Source: an uncultured Duncaniella sp. (GTDB lineage Bacteria; Bacteroidota; Bacteroidia; Bacteroidales; Muribaculaceae). Taken from it: a stretch of DNA of 64,000 bases. A program made the position numbers and the translations under genes. Positions 17,149-25,384 of this stretch are shown here, in pieces. The notes under the pieces were generated by a model. The model did not search any database and was not told where the DNA came from. It worked only from the letters and a program-made list of their open reading frames with translations. The stretch spans positions 186,001 through 250,000 of the forward strand of contig CATWQI010000004.1 of the NCBI GenBank assembly GCA_958352885.1. The letters run 5' to 3'. Numbering within the stretch: the first letter of the stretch is position 1; every line of letters begins with the position of its first letter.

Positions 17149-18009
17149 TTATTGCCCGAGATAAGCTTTAAGGAGGTGGCTCTTCTGCCCTTTGAGTCGG
17201 CGGATGGCCTTTTCCTTGATTTGACGTACGCGTTCACGCGTAAGGTCAAATTTAGCACCAATCTCTTCAAGTGTCATTTCCTGGCATCCGATGCCGAAGA
17301 ACATTTTCAGGATTTCACGTTCACGGTCGTGAAGCTGCTTAAGTGCGCGCTCCACTTCTTTGGACAGTGATTCCTGGGTCAGTGTGGCATCCGCCATAGG
17401 GGAGTCATCATTGGTCAGCACATCCAGAAGGCTGTTGTCTTCGCCTTCCACGAATGGGGCGTCCACCGAGATGTGACGGCCTGAAACCTTGAGAGTGTCG
17501 GCAATCTTGTCAACCGGCACATCAAGTTTCTCTGCCAATTCCTCAGGTGAGGGACGGCGTTCGTTCTCCTGCTCGAATTTGGAGAGCGCCTTGCTAATCT
17601 TGTTAAGCGAGCCCACCTGGTTGAGCGGAAGGCGCACTATTCGGCTCTGCTCCGCAAGGGCCTGGAGGATAGACTGCCTAATCCACCATACGGCGTAGGA
17701 AATAAACTTGAAACCACGGGTCTCGTCAAACTTTTGTGCCGCTTTAATCAAGCCGAGATTGCCTTCGTTTATAAGGTCCGGGAGGCTAAGTCCCTGGTTC
17801 TGGTACTGCTTTGCCACGGAAACAACGAAGCGAAGATTGGCACGAACGAGCTTGTCGAGAGCTCTTTGATCTCCGTTGTGAATGCGCTGGGCAAGTTCGA
17901 CTTCTTCCTCTACTGAGATAAGCTCTTCACGGCCAATCTCCTGAAGGAATTTATCGAGTGACGCGCTCTCACGATTGGTGATTGATTTTGTGATTTTTAA
18001 TTGTCTCAT
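17149..18009 (-). CDS. rpoD: Primary RNA polymerase sigma factor (sigma-70/SigA)
   Basis: 286 residues, short because region 1.1 is absent, as is usual for the Bacteroidetes housekeeping sigma. Region 1.2 begins SLDKFLQEIGREELIS; region 2 contains the core-binding and -10 helix (NLRFVVSVAKQYQNQGLSL, FKFISYAVWWIRQSI); region 3 is RRPSPEELAEKL; region 4 has the helix-turn-helix MTLEEIGAKFDLTRERVRQI. It recognises the -33/-7 promoters noted across this window. A promoter lies 26 nt upstream and a terminator follows. Confidence 0.95.
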   Translation of the reverse strand: MRQLKITKSITNRESASLDKFLQEIGREELISVEEEVELAQRIHNGDQRALDKLVRANLRFVVSVAKQYQNQGLSLPDLINEGNLGLIKAAQKFDETRGFKFISYAVWWIRQSILQALAEQSRIVRLPLNQVGSLNKISKALSKFEQENERRPSPEELAEKLDVPVDKIADTLKVSGRHISVDAPFVEGEDNSLLDVLTNDDSPMADATLTQESLSKEVERALKQLHDREREILKMFFGIGCQEMTLEEIGAKFDLTRERVRQIKEKAIRRLKGQKSHLLKAYLGQ

Positions 18010-18034
18010 GTCTACTTAAAGCACATAATTCGTG

Positions 18035-18065
18035 CAAAGTTACTGAATTTTCTTTTAGATAACAA
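18035..18065 (-). promoter_or_regulatory. Promoter for rpoD
   Basis: Minus strand -7 TAACTTTG (18042-18035), preceded after 20 bp by TTG (18065-18063). The leader to the ATG at 18009 is about 20 nt. Confidence 0.6.
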
Positions 18066-18200
18066 CTAAATCGTCTGAAAATTTCCGAGGTTCTGGTGGC
18101 TTTATTCGTTTTTAGGAGCTTTTAACGGATTGTGGTGGTTTTGGCAGGTGAATTTTAAGGTTTGTTTGTGTATCTAAGTGGAAAAGTAAAATATTTTTCG

Positions 18201-18208
18201 TAACTTTG
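18201..18208 (+). promoter_or_regulatory. -7 element for the GT5-like gene
   Basis: TAACTTTG at 18201-18208, with no good TTTG 19-21 bp upstream (AGTG sits at the expected place). The leader to 18289 would be about 75 nt. The 279 bp between rpoD and this gene otherwise hold no feature I can support. Confidence 0.45.
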
Positions 18209-18288
18209 CATTCTGAATCACATAACATAGAGCTTGCTGCAAGGATTATTAATGTCTGGGCGCGGTTCGAATATTTTTACTATCCCTA

Positions 18289-19104
18289 ATGGAGGCAAAA
18301 AAAGTACTATTCATCTCACAAGAAGTTGCTCCTTATCTCCCTGAAACTCCCATGGCTATTCTCGGTCGAGACGTGCCACAGGGTATCCACGGCAAAGAAT
18401 TTGAAGTGCGTTCGTTCACACCTAAATACGGGTGTATCAATGAGCGTCGCAACCAACTGCACGAAGTGATTCGTCTGTCGGGGATGAATCTTATCATAGA
18501 TGACTCTGACCATCCTCTTATTATTAAGGTGGCAACACTGCTTCCGTCGCGTATGCAGGTTTACTTCATAGATAATGACGACTATTTCCAGCCACTCCCG
18601 GAGAAAGGACTGGAGACAGATTTGCTTGCTGCTGACAACGACGAGCGAATAATGTTCTTTACTATGGGTGTTATCGAGACTGTCAAGAAGCTGCGCTGGC
18701 AGCCGGCTGTGATACATTGCAGCGGTTGGGTTTCGGCTCTTGCACCATTATATCTGCGTCGTAAGTACAATGATGACCCGACGTTCCGTAACTCCAAGAT
18801 TGTGTTCGCTCTCCATCCGGAAAAGTTTGACGGCACGCTTGATGCGCGTTTTGTAGAAAAATTGCTTATGAGCGAATTCTCGGAAGAGGACATAGCGGCG
18901 CTTGGCGGCGAGCCGGTCGACTTCATAAAGCTCAATGAGCTTGCTATGGACTATGCTGACGCTATAATCCAGGTTACGGATGATGTTGACAGCAGTCTGG
19001 TAGAATATGCTGCCGCATCAGGCAAACCATTCCTTCCTTACAATGCGTCGGATGACCGTTCGGCGCAGTATACTCAATTTTATCGTTCCCTGATGGAAGA
19101 GTAG
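18289..19104 (+). CDS. Glycogen/starch synthase N-terminal (GT5) domain protein
   Basis: 271 residues. The start KKVLFISQEVAPYLPETPMAI and the HCSGWVSALAPLYLRRKY and DYADAIIQVTDDVDS blocks correspond to the N-terminal half of GT5 glycogen synthases. The C-terminal GT-B half, which carries much of the nucleotide-sugar site, is absent, and the K-x-G-G motif near the start is not conserved (E-T-P-M). Such short homologues are found in Bacteroidales. It is unlikely to elongate glycogen alone. It precedes the DUF4270 lipoprotein by 35 bp, so co-expression is likely. Confidence 0.75.
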   Translation: MEAKKVLFISQEVAPYLPETPMAILGRDVPQGIHGKEFEVRSFTPKYGCINERRNQLHEVIRLSGMNLIIDDSDHPLIIKVATLLPSRMQVYFIDNDDYFQPLPEKGLETDLLAADNDERIMFFTMGVIETVKKLRWQPAVIHCSGWVSALAPLYLRRKYNDDPTFRNSKIVFALHPEKFDGTLDARFVEKLLMSEFSEEDIAALGGEPVDFIKLNELAMDYADAIIQVTDDVDSSLVEYAAASGKPFLPYNASDDRSAQYTQFYRSLMEE

Positions 19105-19139
19105 TGTCACTGCGTCCATCATATTGCGAATTAACGACA

Positions 19140-20567
19140 ATGAAAAAATTAGCGGTTATAGCTATAAGCACTCTGGCGATGCTCGGCGTTATGTCGTGTG
19201 ATGATTCATCTACGGCTGGCGGTAGTCTGGTTCAGGACGAGGTGGAGATTGTGATTGATTCTGCATTCTCGGTAGCCGGACGTCCTGTTGCCAGTGATCT
19301 GGTGCAGTCGAGGACTATTCTTCAGCTGCTCGGAAGCCTTAAGGCTGACGGTTACGGAACCCTGTCGTCGGACATCGTGTGCCAGTACATGCCGGCATCA
19401 TCGATTGACACTTTCGGCGTGAAGGCTGAGTACATAGATTCAGTAAAGCTTGAGCTTTGCATGTACAAGGATGCTTTCGCCGGTGATTCTACCGTCCCTA
19501 TGGGGCTTACGGTTTATAGGCTGGACAGGCAGTTGCCATCCCCTATTTACAGTGACTTTGATCCGACCGGTTACTATGACCCGTCAAGTCCGGTGGGGAG
19601 TGTGACATACTCGGCGTTGCTTGACGGCTCCCCCGAACTGGCTGCTGATGACAATGGTAGTCTTTACAAGAGCATATACGTGGATTTACCACTGGAGATG
19701 GGAGTGGATCTCTATAATCTGTTCCTTACCTCGCCCCAGACACTTCAGACACCCCAGGCATTCGCGCAATGGTTCCCTGGATTCTATATAGCCAATTCAT
19801 TCGGCTCAGGACGTGTGACCCGTATCAATAATAACTTAATCAATGTGTATTATCATTCGGTGCATCACATAGATGACGAGGAGAATCCGCGTGACACCAC
19901 GCTCTATCATGTGTCATCGTATATGGCGGTAACACCGGAGGTAATCACTAACAACAATATACGGTTTGAGATGTCGGATGCGCTGAAGGAGCGTGCCGAA
20001 GACGGCGAGACCATTCTTGTCGGTCCTACAGGTTATGATGTGGAGTTCACGTTCCCTGCCCGTGAGATTCTTGAGCGTTACAAGTCGCAGGGCGGCTCGC
20101 TTGCTGTTGTCAATGCGCTTAACTTCTCGATTCCGGCAAAGGATATTTCAAACGATTACGGGCTTAAGCCGCCGCCATACATATTGATGGTGAAGAAGTC
20201 GCAGAAGGACAAATTCTTCTCTACCACGCAGATTAATGATGATATGTCGTCATTCTATGCTGCCTACAATTCGACCACCGGTACTTATGCATTCTCTTCG
20301 ATGCGTAACTATATAATAGACTTGATTAACAAGGGTACGGTCACTGCCGACGATGAGGAATTTGTGATTTGTCCGGTGCAGGTGTCATTCTACACCAACA
20401 GCAATAGTAATTATTATGGCTACGGGTACTACTATGGCACGGCAACGACATCCACACAGGTGAGCACCATCACCCCTTATGTGGTAGAGCCGGTTATGAC
20501 TATCCTTGACCTGAAGCATGCCAAGATTGATTTTACTTTCAGTAAGCAGACATTCGGAAGCAATTAA
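19140..20567 (+). CDS. DUF4270-family lipoprotein
   Basis: 475 residues from the ATG at 19140 (upstream in-frame ATG 19104 adds only non-signal residues). The signal MKKLAVIAISTLAMLGVMSC has a lipobox ending at Cys20. The mature protein is a large beta-rich domain typical of DUF4270 (GYGTLSSDIVCQYMPASSI; ESDSVKLELCMY-like segment; repeated Tyr-rich loop YYGYGYYYG near 430). Probably surface or periplasm-facing. The pairing with the GT5-like gene recurs in Bacteroidales, but no function has been established. tRNA-Thr follows 47 bp after the stop. Confidence 0.85.
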   Translation: MKKLAVIAISTLAMLGVMSCDDSSTAGGSLVQDEVEIVIDSAFSVAGRPVASDLVQSRTILQLLGSLKADGYGTLSSDIVCQYMPASSIDTFGVKAEYIDSVKLELCMYKDAFAGDSTVPMGLTVYRLDRQLPSPIYSDFDPTGYYDPSSPVGSVTYSALLDGSPELAADDNGSLYKSIYVDLPLEMGVDLYNLFLTSPQTLQTPQAFAQWFPGFYIANSFGSGRVTRINNNLINVYYHSVHHIDDEENPRDTTLYHVSSYMAVTPEVITNNNIRFEMSDALKERAEDGETILVGPTGYDVEFTFPAREILERYKSQGGSLAVVNALNFSIPAKDISNDYGLKPPPYILMVKKSQKDKFFSTTQINDDMSSFYAAYNSTTGTYAFSSMRNYIIDLINKGTVTADDEEFVICPVQVSFYTNSNSNYYGYGYYYGTATTSTQVSTITPYVVEPVMTILDLKHAKIDFTFSKQTFGSN

Positions 20568-20614
20568 ACTAACTTCACTATAGGAGTCGCATGATTTGAG
20601 TGCGGCTTCGAAAC

Positions 20615-20688
20615 GCCACAATAGCTCAGTTGGTTAGAGCATCTCATTCGTAACGAGAAGGTCGTGGGTTCGAGTCCCACTCGTGGCT
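20615..20688 (+). tRNA. tRNA-Thr (anticodon CGT)
   Basis: 74 nt. Acceptor GCCACAA / TCGTGGC (one A-C mismatch), D-arm GCTCAGTTGGTTAGAGC, anticodon loop TTCGTAA with anticodon CGT, T-arm GTGGGTTCGAGTCCCAC. The lower anticodon pair 31-39 is A-C. CCA is not encoded. No clear promoter is visible in the 47 bp to the preceding gene. Confidence 0.93.
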
Positions 20689-20695
20689 CGGTAGA

Positions 20696-20733
20696 TTAAT
20701 CCCCCTCAGAGAAATTTCTCTGAGGGGGATTAA
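20696..20733. terminator. Perfect bidirectional terminator
   Basis: A 38-nt perfect palindrome: TTAATCCCCCTCAGAGAAA (20696-20714) and its reverse complement (20715-20733). It separates tRNA-Thr (plus) from rubrerythrin (minus) and can serve both. Confidence 0.85.
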
Positions 20734-20787
20734 GTATATTTTATGACGGTATCCGGCCTTAATGTTGCCGGGGTGCCGTGTCAATCA

Positions 20788-21387
20788 TCATTCACCGCAC
20801 ATGTCAAGTGCCATGTAGTGCTCGCGAGGATGGTCGCATGCGGGGCATTCGACCGGAGGCTCGGTGCCTTCGTAGATGTAGCCGCATACAAGGCATCTCC
20901 ATTTGATAGGGGTGTCGCGTTTCCAGACTGTGCCATTCTTTACTTGCTCGAGATAGCGGAGGAAACGTTCACGGTGGTGCTTCTCCACTTCGGCAATGGC
21001 TCGGAAATGTTCGGCTATTTCCGGGAAACCTTCCTCATCGGCGACTTTGGCTGCATTGGTGTATTGTTCCACTCCTTCCGATTCTTCTTCACGGGCGGCG
21101 GTTTCGAGGTTTGATGCGGTGTCGCCTATGATGCCGGCGTCAACCGCGAGGTCGATATCCACAGAACCACCTTCAAGGAACTTGAAAAATACCTTGCCGT
21201 GGTGCATTTCGTTGTCGGCTGTCTGGGTGAATATTTCGGCAATAGGGAAGTAGTTTTCCTTTGTTGCCTGTTTTGCGTAGAATGTATAGCGGGTATAAGC
21301 CGATGATTCGCTCATATACGCTTTGACCAGGTTCTTTTCGGTCTGCGTACCCTTGATGCTTTTCTTCTTGGATTTAGAACTTGCCAT
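20788..21387 (-). CDS. rbr: Rubrerythrin
   Basis: 199 residues. The N-terminal ferritin-like diiron domain carries the E-x-x-x and E-x-x-H ligands (KAYMSESSAYTRY; DNEMHHGK; REEESEGVEQY; EVEKHHRERF). The C-terminal rubredoxin domain has two Cys pairs: CLVCGYIYEG and CPACDHP. It reduces hydrogen peroxide in anaerobes, protecting the cytoplasm against oxidative stress. The ATG at 21387 gives a basic start (MASSKSKKKSIKGTQTEKNL). It is monocistronic; upstream 21388-21520 lacks a clear -7 box. Confidence 0.93.
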   Translation of the reverse strand: MASSKSKKKSIKGTQTEKNLVKAYMSESSAYTRYTFYAKQATKENYFPIAEIFTQTADNEMHHGKVFFKFLEGGSVDIDLAVDAGIIGDTASNLETAAREEESEGVEQYTNAAKVADEEGFPEIAEHFRAIAEVEKHHRERFLRYLEQVKNGTVWKRDTPIKWRCLVCGYIYEGTEPPVECPACDHPREHYMALDMCGE

Positions 21388-21520
21388 GATTGTTGTAATG
21401 TTTAATCGGTTAATTGATACGGATTATACTTACAAAACATTGTCATCCCGAATATGTTCATAGCTTTGGATGCTTATGAGGGGATAATCGGGATGACTGG
21501 TCAGATGTAGGTAGTAATAA

Positions 21521-22591
21521 CTAAATGGTGATGCCGAATCTGAATAAACCTACCAGTCCGCGTGTATTGGAATTTCTGATGTAATGTAAGGATGTCTGTA
21601 GATAAATAGCGGATGTCAGATCGTATCTAAAAGTAAGTTCGCTTGCCCATTCCGGGTTATCTGTGAAATCTGCGTAACATGAATATAGTGCCACATCATA
21701 TTTCCTTGCGTCATATGCGATTCCGATACCGTAGAAGTTGCGGCACCCGTTTCTTATGGCAGGGCATTGCGAGTATTGGGCGATCAGGGAGAGGTTCTGG
21801 ATTATTTTTTGTTCGGTGTAGAGCCAGTAGTAGAATCTCGTTTTATCTTTTTCCTCCATTTCTGTCGGGAAAGTCTTTTGTGTTCCATCCTCATCACCAT
21901 TAATACGGCCGTGATATACACCAAAGCCCAGATTATAATTGTTGTCATATTTGCTATAATTTACAGCGTTGATATTGAAGATTCCATCGGATGACGGTCT
22001 GATGCGAAACACGCAATCGTTGCCGATGAACTTATGGTGGCCTTTGCCGTTGTAGACGGCGCAGTTTACAGTGATATTTTCACTTTCATATCTGCCTTCG
22101 AGCCCCATGGCGGCATCAGGGAAATTGGCGATAGGGAAGTTGCATGATATGGTAGGGAAGATACCGCAGCTGCTATTGGTGAATAGGGAGGTCAGCTGTG
22201 TGGCAAAGAATGAGTCGTTCACGTTGCCGACGCCGGCAAAAATGCTGAAATTTTCTTTGTTGACAGATACTCCAAACCTGTTCAGAGCGATGGGGATGTT
22301 TTCCTCTTCGATATTTGAATAGGTGAGCATATCGGAAACTATATGATCCTTGTTGGTTCTGCATGTGCTTATTGTGCCAAGACGGGCGGTTAAACCGGAG
22401 GATATATTGAGCGAGGTTTCAGCCTGTAGCAGGTTTATCCAGTTTGCCTTGGTCTGAAAGTCTGTCTGCCATTCCGAAGTGTATGACAGGCTTAACTCCT
22501 GAGGCTTGGTGGTAAACCCGCAGCACGAAGCTGCGAGTATCACCAAGAGTTTCTGATATGCGTAAGTGTGGATTGTGTTGGTCGCGCGCAT
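21521..22591 (-). CDS. Outer-membrane porin-like protein (OprB-type)
   Basis: 356 residues. A signal-like N-terminus (LLVILAASCCGFTT) precedes a beta-barrel pattern of alternating aromatic and polar residues, ending in a C-terminal FRFGITI strand. The layout (ETSLNISSGLTARLG; FFATQLTSLFTNSSCG; RYDLTSAIYLQTSLHYI) resembles carbohydrate-selective porins. It starts 12 bp after the mgtA stop and is probably co-transcribed, so the substrate may be a cation or metal complex rather than a sugar; that is inference from position. The assignment to OprB itself is tentative. Confidence 0.7.
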   Translation of the reverse strand: MRATNTIHTYAYQKLLVILAASCCGFTTKPQELSLSYTSEWQTDFQTKANWINLLQAETSLNISSGLTARLGTISTCRTNKDHIVSDMLTYSNIEEENIPIALNRFGVSVNKENFSIFAGVGNVNDSFFATQLTSLFTNSSCGIFPTISCNFPIANFPDAAMGLEGRYESENITVNCAVYNGKGHHKFIGNDCVFRIRPSSDGIFNINAVNYSKYDNNYNLGFGVYHGRINGDEDGTQKTFPTEMEEKDKTRFYYWLYTEQKIIQNLSLIAQYSQCPAIRNGCRNFYGIGIAYDARKYDVALYSCYADFTDNPEWASELTFRYDLTSAIYLQTSLHYIRNSNTRGLVGLFRFGITI

Positions 22592-22603
22592 AATTACATA
22601 TTG

Positions 22604-25249
22604 TTACATCCATTTGCCGAATCGTTTGATATACCATACTTTTATAAGTTGCGTAAGTCCGCAATAGCAGAGCAATATTCCGATAAGCCATAGGAAATAT
22701 GAGGCGGGAAGCGGTACGAATCCCAGATATTCGCCGAATTTAGTGAATGGAATCACAATGCCGAGTAGCATTATTACCATCGTGGCTATAAGCACAGGCC
22801 AGGTGGCACGGCTCTGGATGAACGGGATTTTGCGGGTGCGAATCATGTGTACAATCAATGTCTGGGTGAGGAGTCCGACAATGAACCATCCGGACTGGAA
22901 CAAGGCCTGATGGTCGGGTGTCACGCATCCGAACACGAACCACATGATAAGGAAACAGGCTATGTCGAATATGGAGCTTATGGGGCCGATAAACACCATG
23001 AACCGTCTCAGATCCGAAGCGTCCCATTTGCGAGGTTTGCTGAGATACTCCTTGTCCATTGAGTCAAATGGAATTGTTGTCTGTGAGATGTCGTACATGA
23101 GATTCTGTACGAGCAGGTGTATGGGTAGCATCGGGAGGAACGGCAGGAATGCGCTCGCCGCAAGTACGCTGAACATGTTGCCGAAGTTGGAGCTGGCTGT
23201 CATCTTGGTGTATTTGATTATGTTGCCAAATGTCTTGCGCCCTTCAATCACTCCGTCCTCAAGAACCATCAAATCCTTTTCAAGCAGGATTATGTCAGCG
23301 CTCTCCTTGGCGATGTCCACCCCCGAGTCGACTGATATGCCTACATCTGACTGCCGCAATGCCGACGCATCGTTTATGCCGTCGCCAAGGAATCCCACTG
23401 TGTTGCCTTGCTTCTGGAGCGCGGTGATAATTTGTGATTTCTGCAGTGGCGTAAGTTTAGAGAAGACGTTTGTCTCGGCGACTGCGGCATGGAAAAATCG
23501 GTCATCCATCTCGGCAAGTTCCTGTCCGGTGAGGGCTTTGCTGGTATCGATGCCAACCTGGCGGGCTATGGTCTGAACAACGGCATCGTTATCGCCTGAA
23601 AGAATCTTGACTTCCACACCGTTTTCATGCAATTGCCTGATTGCATTGGCTGCGGATTCCTTTGGCGGGTCAAGGAATGCGAGGTAGCCAATCAGAACCA
23701 TCCCGTTTTCATCCTCGATGCAAAAATCCCGTTCTTTGTCGATAAAACTTTTTTGCGCCACGGCGAGCACTCTCATTCCCTGCCGGTTCATCTCGGTGGT
23801 AATTCTGAGGGCCTTGTCCCTGATTTCTCCTGTCAGTTCAATGACAGTTCCGTCGACTTCGGCATAAGCGCATATCTGGAGCATTTCCTCTACAGCCCCT
23901 TTGGTTATTATCTGCCGTTTCCCTGACTGGTCCTCCACTACCACGGACATACGCCGTCTAACAAAGTCAAATGGTATTTCATCGACCTTTTTGTAATTGT
24001 CTTTCAGATGTTCCAGTGCTACTTCCTTTACGTGGGCGAGAATCGCCTTGTCCATCAGATTCTTCATACCGGTCTGGAAGAAGCTGTTGAAGTAAGCGTG
24101 CCGAAGTATCCTTTTCTCATTGTCGATGCTTCCGTCGGCATTGATATACTTCTCGAGCACAATCGTGTCACATGTGAGTGTGCCTGTCTTGTCGGTGCAG
24201 AGTATATTCATTGCTCCGAAATTCTGAATTGCGTTAAGGTCCTTTACGATTGTCTTTTTCTTCGACATGGTCACGGCTCCTTTTGATAGGTTTGCGGTGA
24301 CAATCATGGGGAGCATTTCGGGGGTGAGACCTACTGCTACCGACACTGAGAACAGGAATGCCTCGAGCCAGTCGCCCTTCATAAGTCCGTTAATTACAAA
24401 CACGAACGGAATCATTACCAGCATGAAGCGGATAAGCAGAAAAGACACTTTGCTTATTCCCTTATCAAATGCGGTAGCAGCTCTGTTGCCGGCGATATTC
24501 TTGGCTATGGTGCCGAAATATGTGTCATTTCCGGTGGCGTGACATATGCCAATGGCTCGACCGCTGACCACTGTTGACCCCATGAAGCAGATATTGCTCA
24601 GTTCTACGACGCTTCCTCTGCCGTTTTTCGATGCTTTGGTTTCCGGGGTTTTCTCAATAGGGTCAGATTCGCCCGTCAGAGATGACTGGCTTACAAAGAA
24701 ATCTTTGGTTTCTATGATTCTTATGTCAGCCGGAACCATGTCGCCGGCGGAAAGTGTTATTATATCGCCGGGGACAACTTTTGCAAAAGGTATCTCGATT
24801 TCCCCGGTGTCAGCCCTGCGTACCTGGCAGGTATTGGTCACCATGCGTTGCAATGCGTCGCTTGATTTGGCTGCTTTCCATTCTTGCCAGAATCGCAGTA
24901 TAGCGCTGATCACGACCATAGTGGAGATAATGATGATCGCAGCCCAGTCTTTCTCTCCGTCGGGCGCGAGCAAAACATCAAGTATGAACGAGATGATTAC
25001 GAGTGCTGTCAATACTCCGATGAACGGGTTGATAAAAGCCTTGACAAACATTGTCAGCGGGTTTTTACTCTTCTCTTTCTGTACTTCGTTAGGTCCGTAT
25101 ACGCCTAACCGGTGGTCTGCCTCGTCACTGGAAAGCCCGGAATGTGATGTCTGGAAGAAGCTGTAAATAGTCGCAAGCGGCTGTGATGATGCCAGAAACA
25201 CCCTCTCGGTGTTGAATCCATACTGGTCGGTTGTTTTTCTCTTTTTCAT
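22604..25249 (-). CDS. mgtA: Magnesium-translocating P-type ATPase MgtA
   Basis: 881 residues from the ATG at 25249 (the longer frame to 25294 is unlikely). Domains: N-terminal cation ATPase segment, actuator domain with LTGES, membrane helices, phosphorylation motif DKTGTLT (TDKTGTLTCDT), nucleotide domain, hinge GDGINDAS, and six C-terminal helices. It is a P3-type importer of Mg2+ in the inner membrane. It follows a two-component system in the same direction; the 135-bp gap holds four phased repeats and a -7 box. The porin-like gene follows by 12 bp. Confidence 0.92.
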   Translation of the reverse strand: MKKRKTTDQYGFNTERVFLASSQPLATIYSFFQTSHSGLSSDEADHRLGVYGPNEVQKEKSKNPLTMFVKAFINPFIGVLTALVIISFILDVLLAPDGEKDWAAIIIISTMVVISAILRFWQEWKAAKSSDALQRMVTNTCQVRRADTGEIEIPFAKVVPGDIITLSAGDMVPADIRIIETKDFFVSQSSLTGESDPIEKTPETKASKNGRGSVVELSNICFMGSTVVSGRAIGICHATGNDTYFGTIAKNIAGNRAATAFDKGISKVSFLLIRFMLVMIPFVFVINGLMKGDWLEAFLFSVSVAVGLTPEMLPMIVTANLSKGAVTMSKKKTIVKDLNAIQNFGAMNILCTDKTGTLTCDTIVLEKYINADGSIDNEKRILRHAYFNSFFQTGMKNLMDKAILAHVKEVALEHLKDNYKKVDEIPFDFVRRRMSVVVEDQSGKRQIITKGAVEEMLQICAYAEVDGTVIELTGEIRDKALRITTEMNRQGMRVLAVAQKSFIDKERDFCIEDENGMVLIGYLAFLDPPKESAANAIRQLHENGVEVKILSGDNDAVVQTIARQVGIDTSKALTGQELAEMDDRFFHAAVAETNVFSKLTPLQKSQIITALQKQGNTVGFLGDGINDASALRQSDVGISVDSGVDIAKESADIILLEKDLMVLEDGVIEGRKTFGNIIKYTKMTASSNFGNMFSVLAASAFLPFLPMLPIHLLVQNLMYDISQTTIPFDSMDKEYLSKPRKWDASDLRRFMVFIGPISSIFDIACFLIMWFVFGCVTPDHQALFQSGWFIVGLLTQTLIVHMIRTRKIPFIQSRATWPVLIATMVIMLLGIVIPFTKFGEYLGFVPLPASYFLWLIGILLCYCGLTQLIKVWYIKRFGKWM

Positions 25250-25298
25250 GCAGCTGGAATTTTTAATAATTTTGAGACTCGTGTTTATTATCACGATG

Positions 25299-25306
25299 CA
25301 AAATTA
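25299..25306 (-). promoter_or_regulatory. -7 element for mgtA, without a -33 box
   Basis: Minus strand TAATTTTG (25306-25299). The expected -33 position (25330-25327) reads ACCA, not TTTG. The first of the 11-bp repeats begins at 25330, so a bound activator would replace the missing -33 contact. Confidence 0.6.
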
Positions 25307-25328
25307 CTCTCGTAATTCCAGACAGGTG

Positions 25329-25368
25329 GTTAGAGAACTATTAGAATGAAATTAGAAAATCATTAGAA
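25329..25368 (-). promoter_or_regulatory. Four 11-bp-phased direct repeats, probable response-regulator operator
   Basis: On the plus strand TTAGAG at 25330 and TTAGAA at 25341, 25352 and 25363; on the minus strand these read (C)TTCTAAT-like half-sites with a constant 11-bp period. This matches tandem binding of OmpR/PhoB-family dimers. It lies 16 bp after the histidine kinase stop codon and directly upstream of the mgtA promoter, so it is most simply the binding site of the regulator encoded at 26752-27435. Confidence 0.65.
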
Positions 25369-25384
25369 CGATTTCAGACACTCG

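Noticed and set aside
20568..20614. Separate promoter for tRNA-Thr
   Set aside because: No -7 or -33 match; only a weak hairpin-like stretch.
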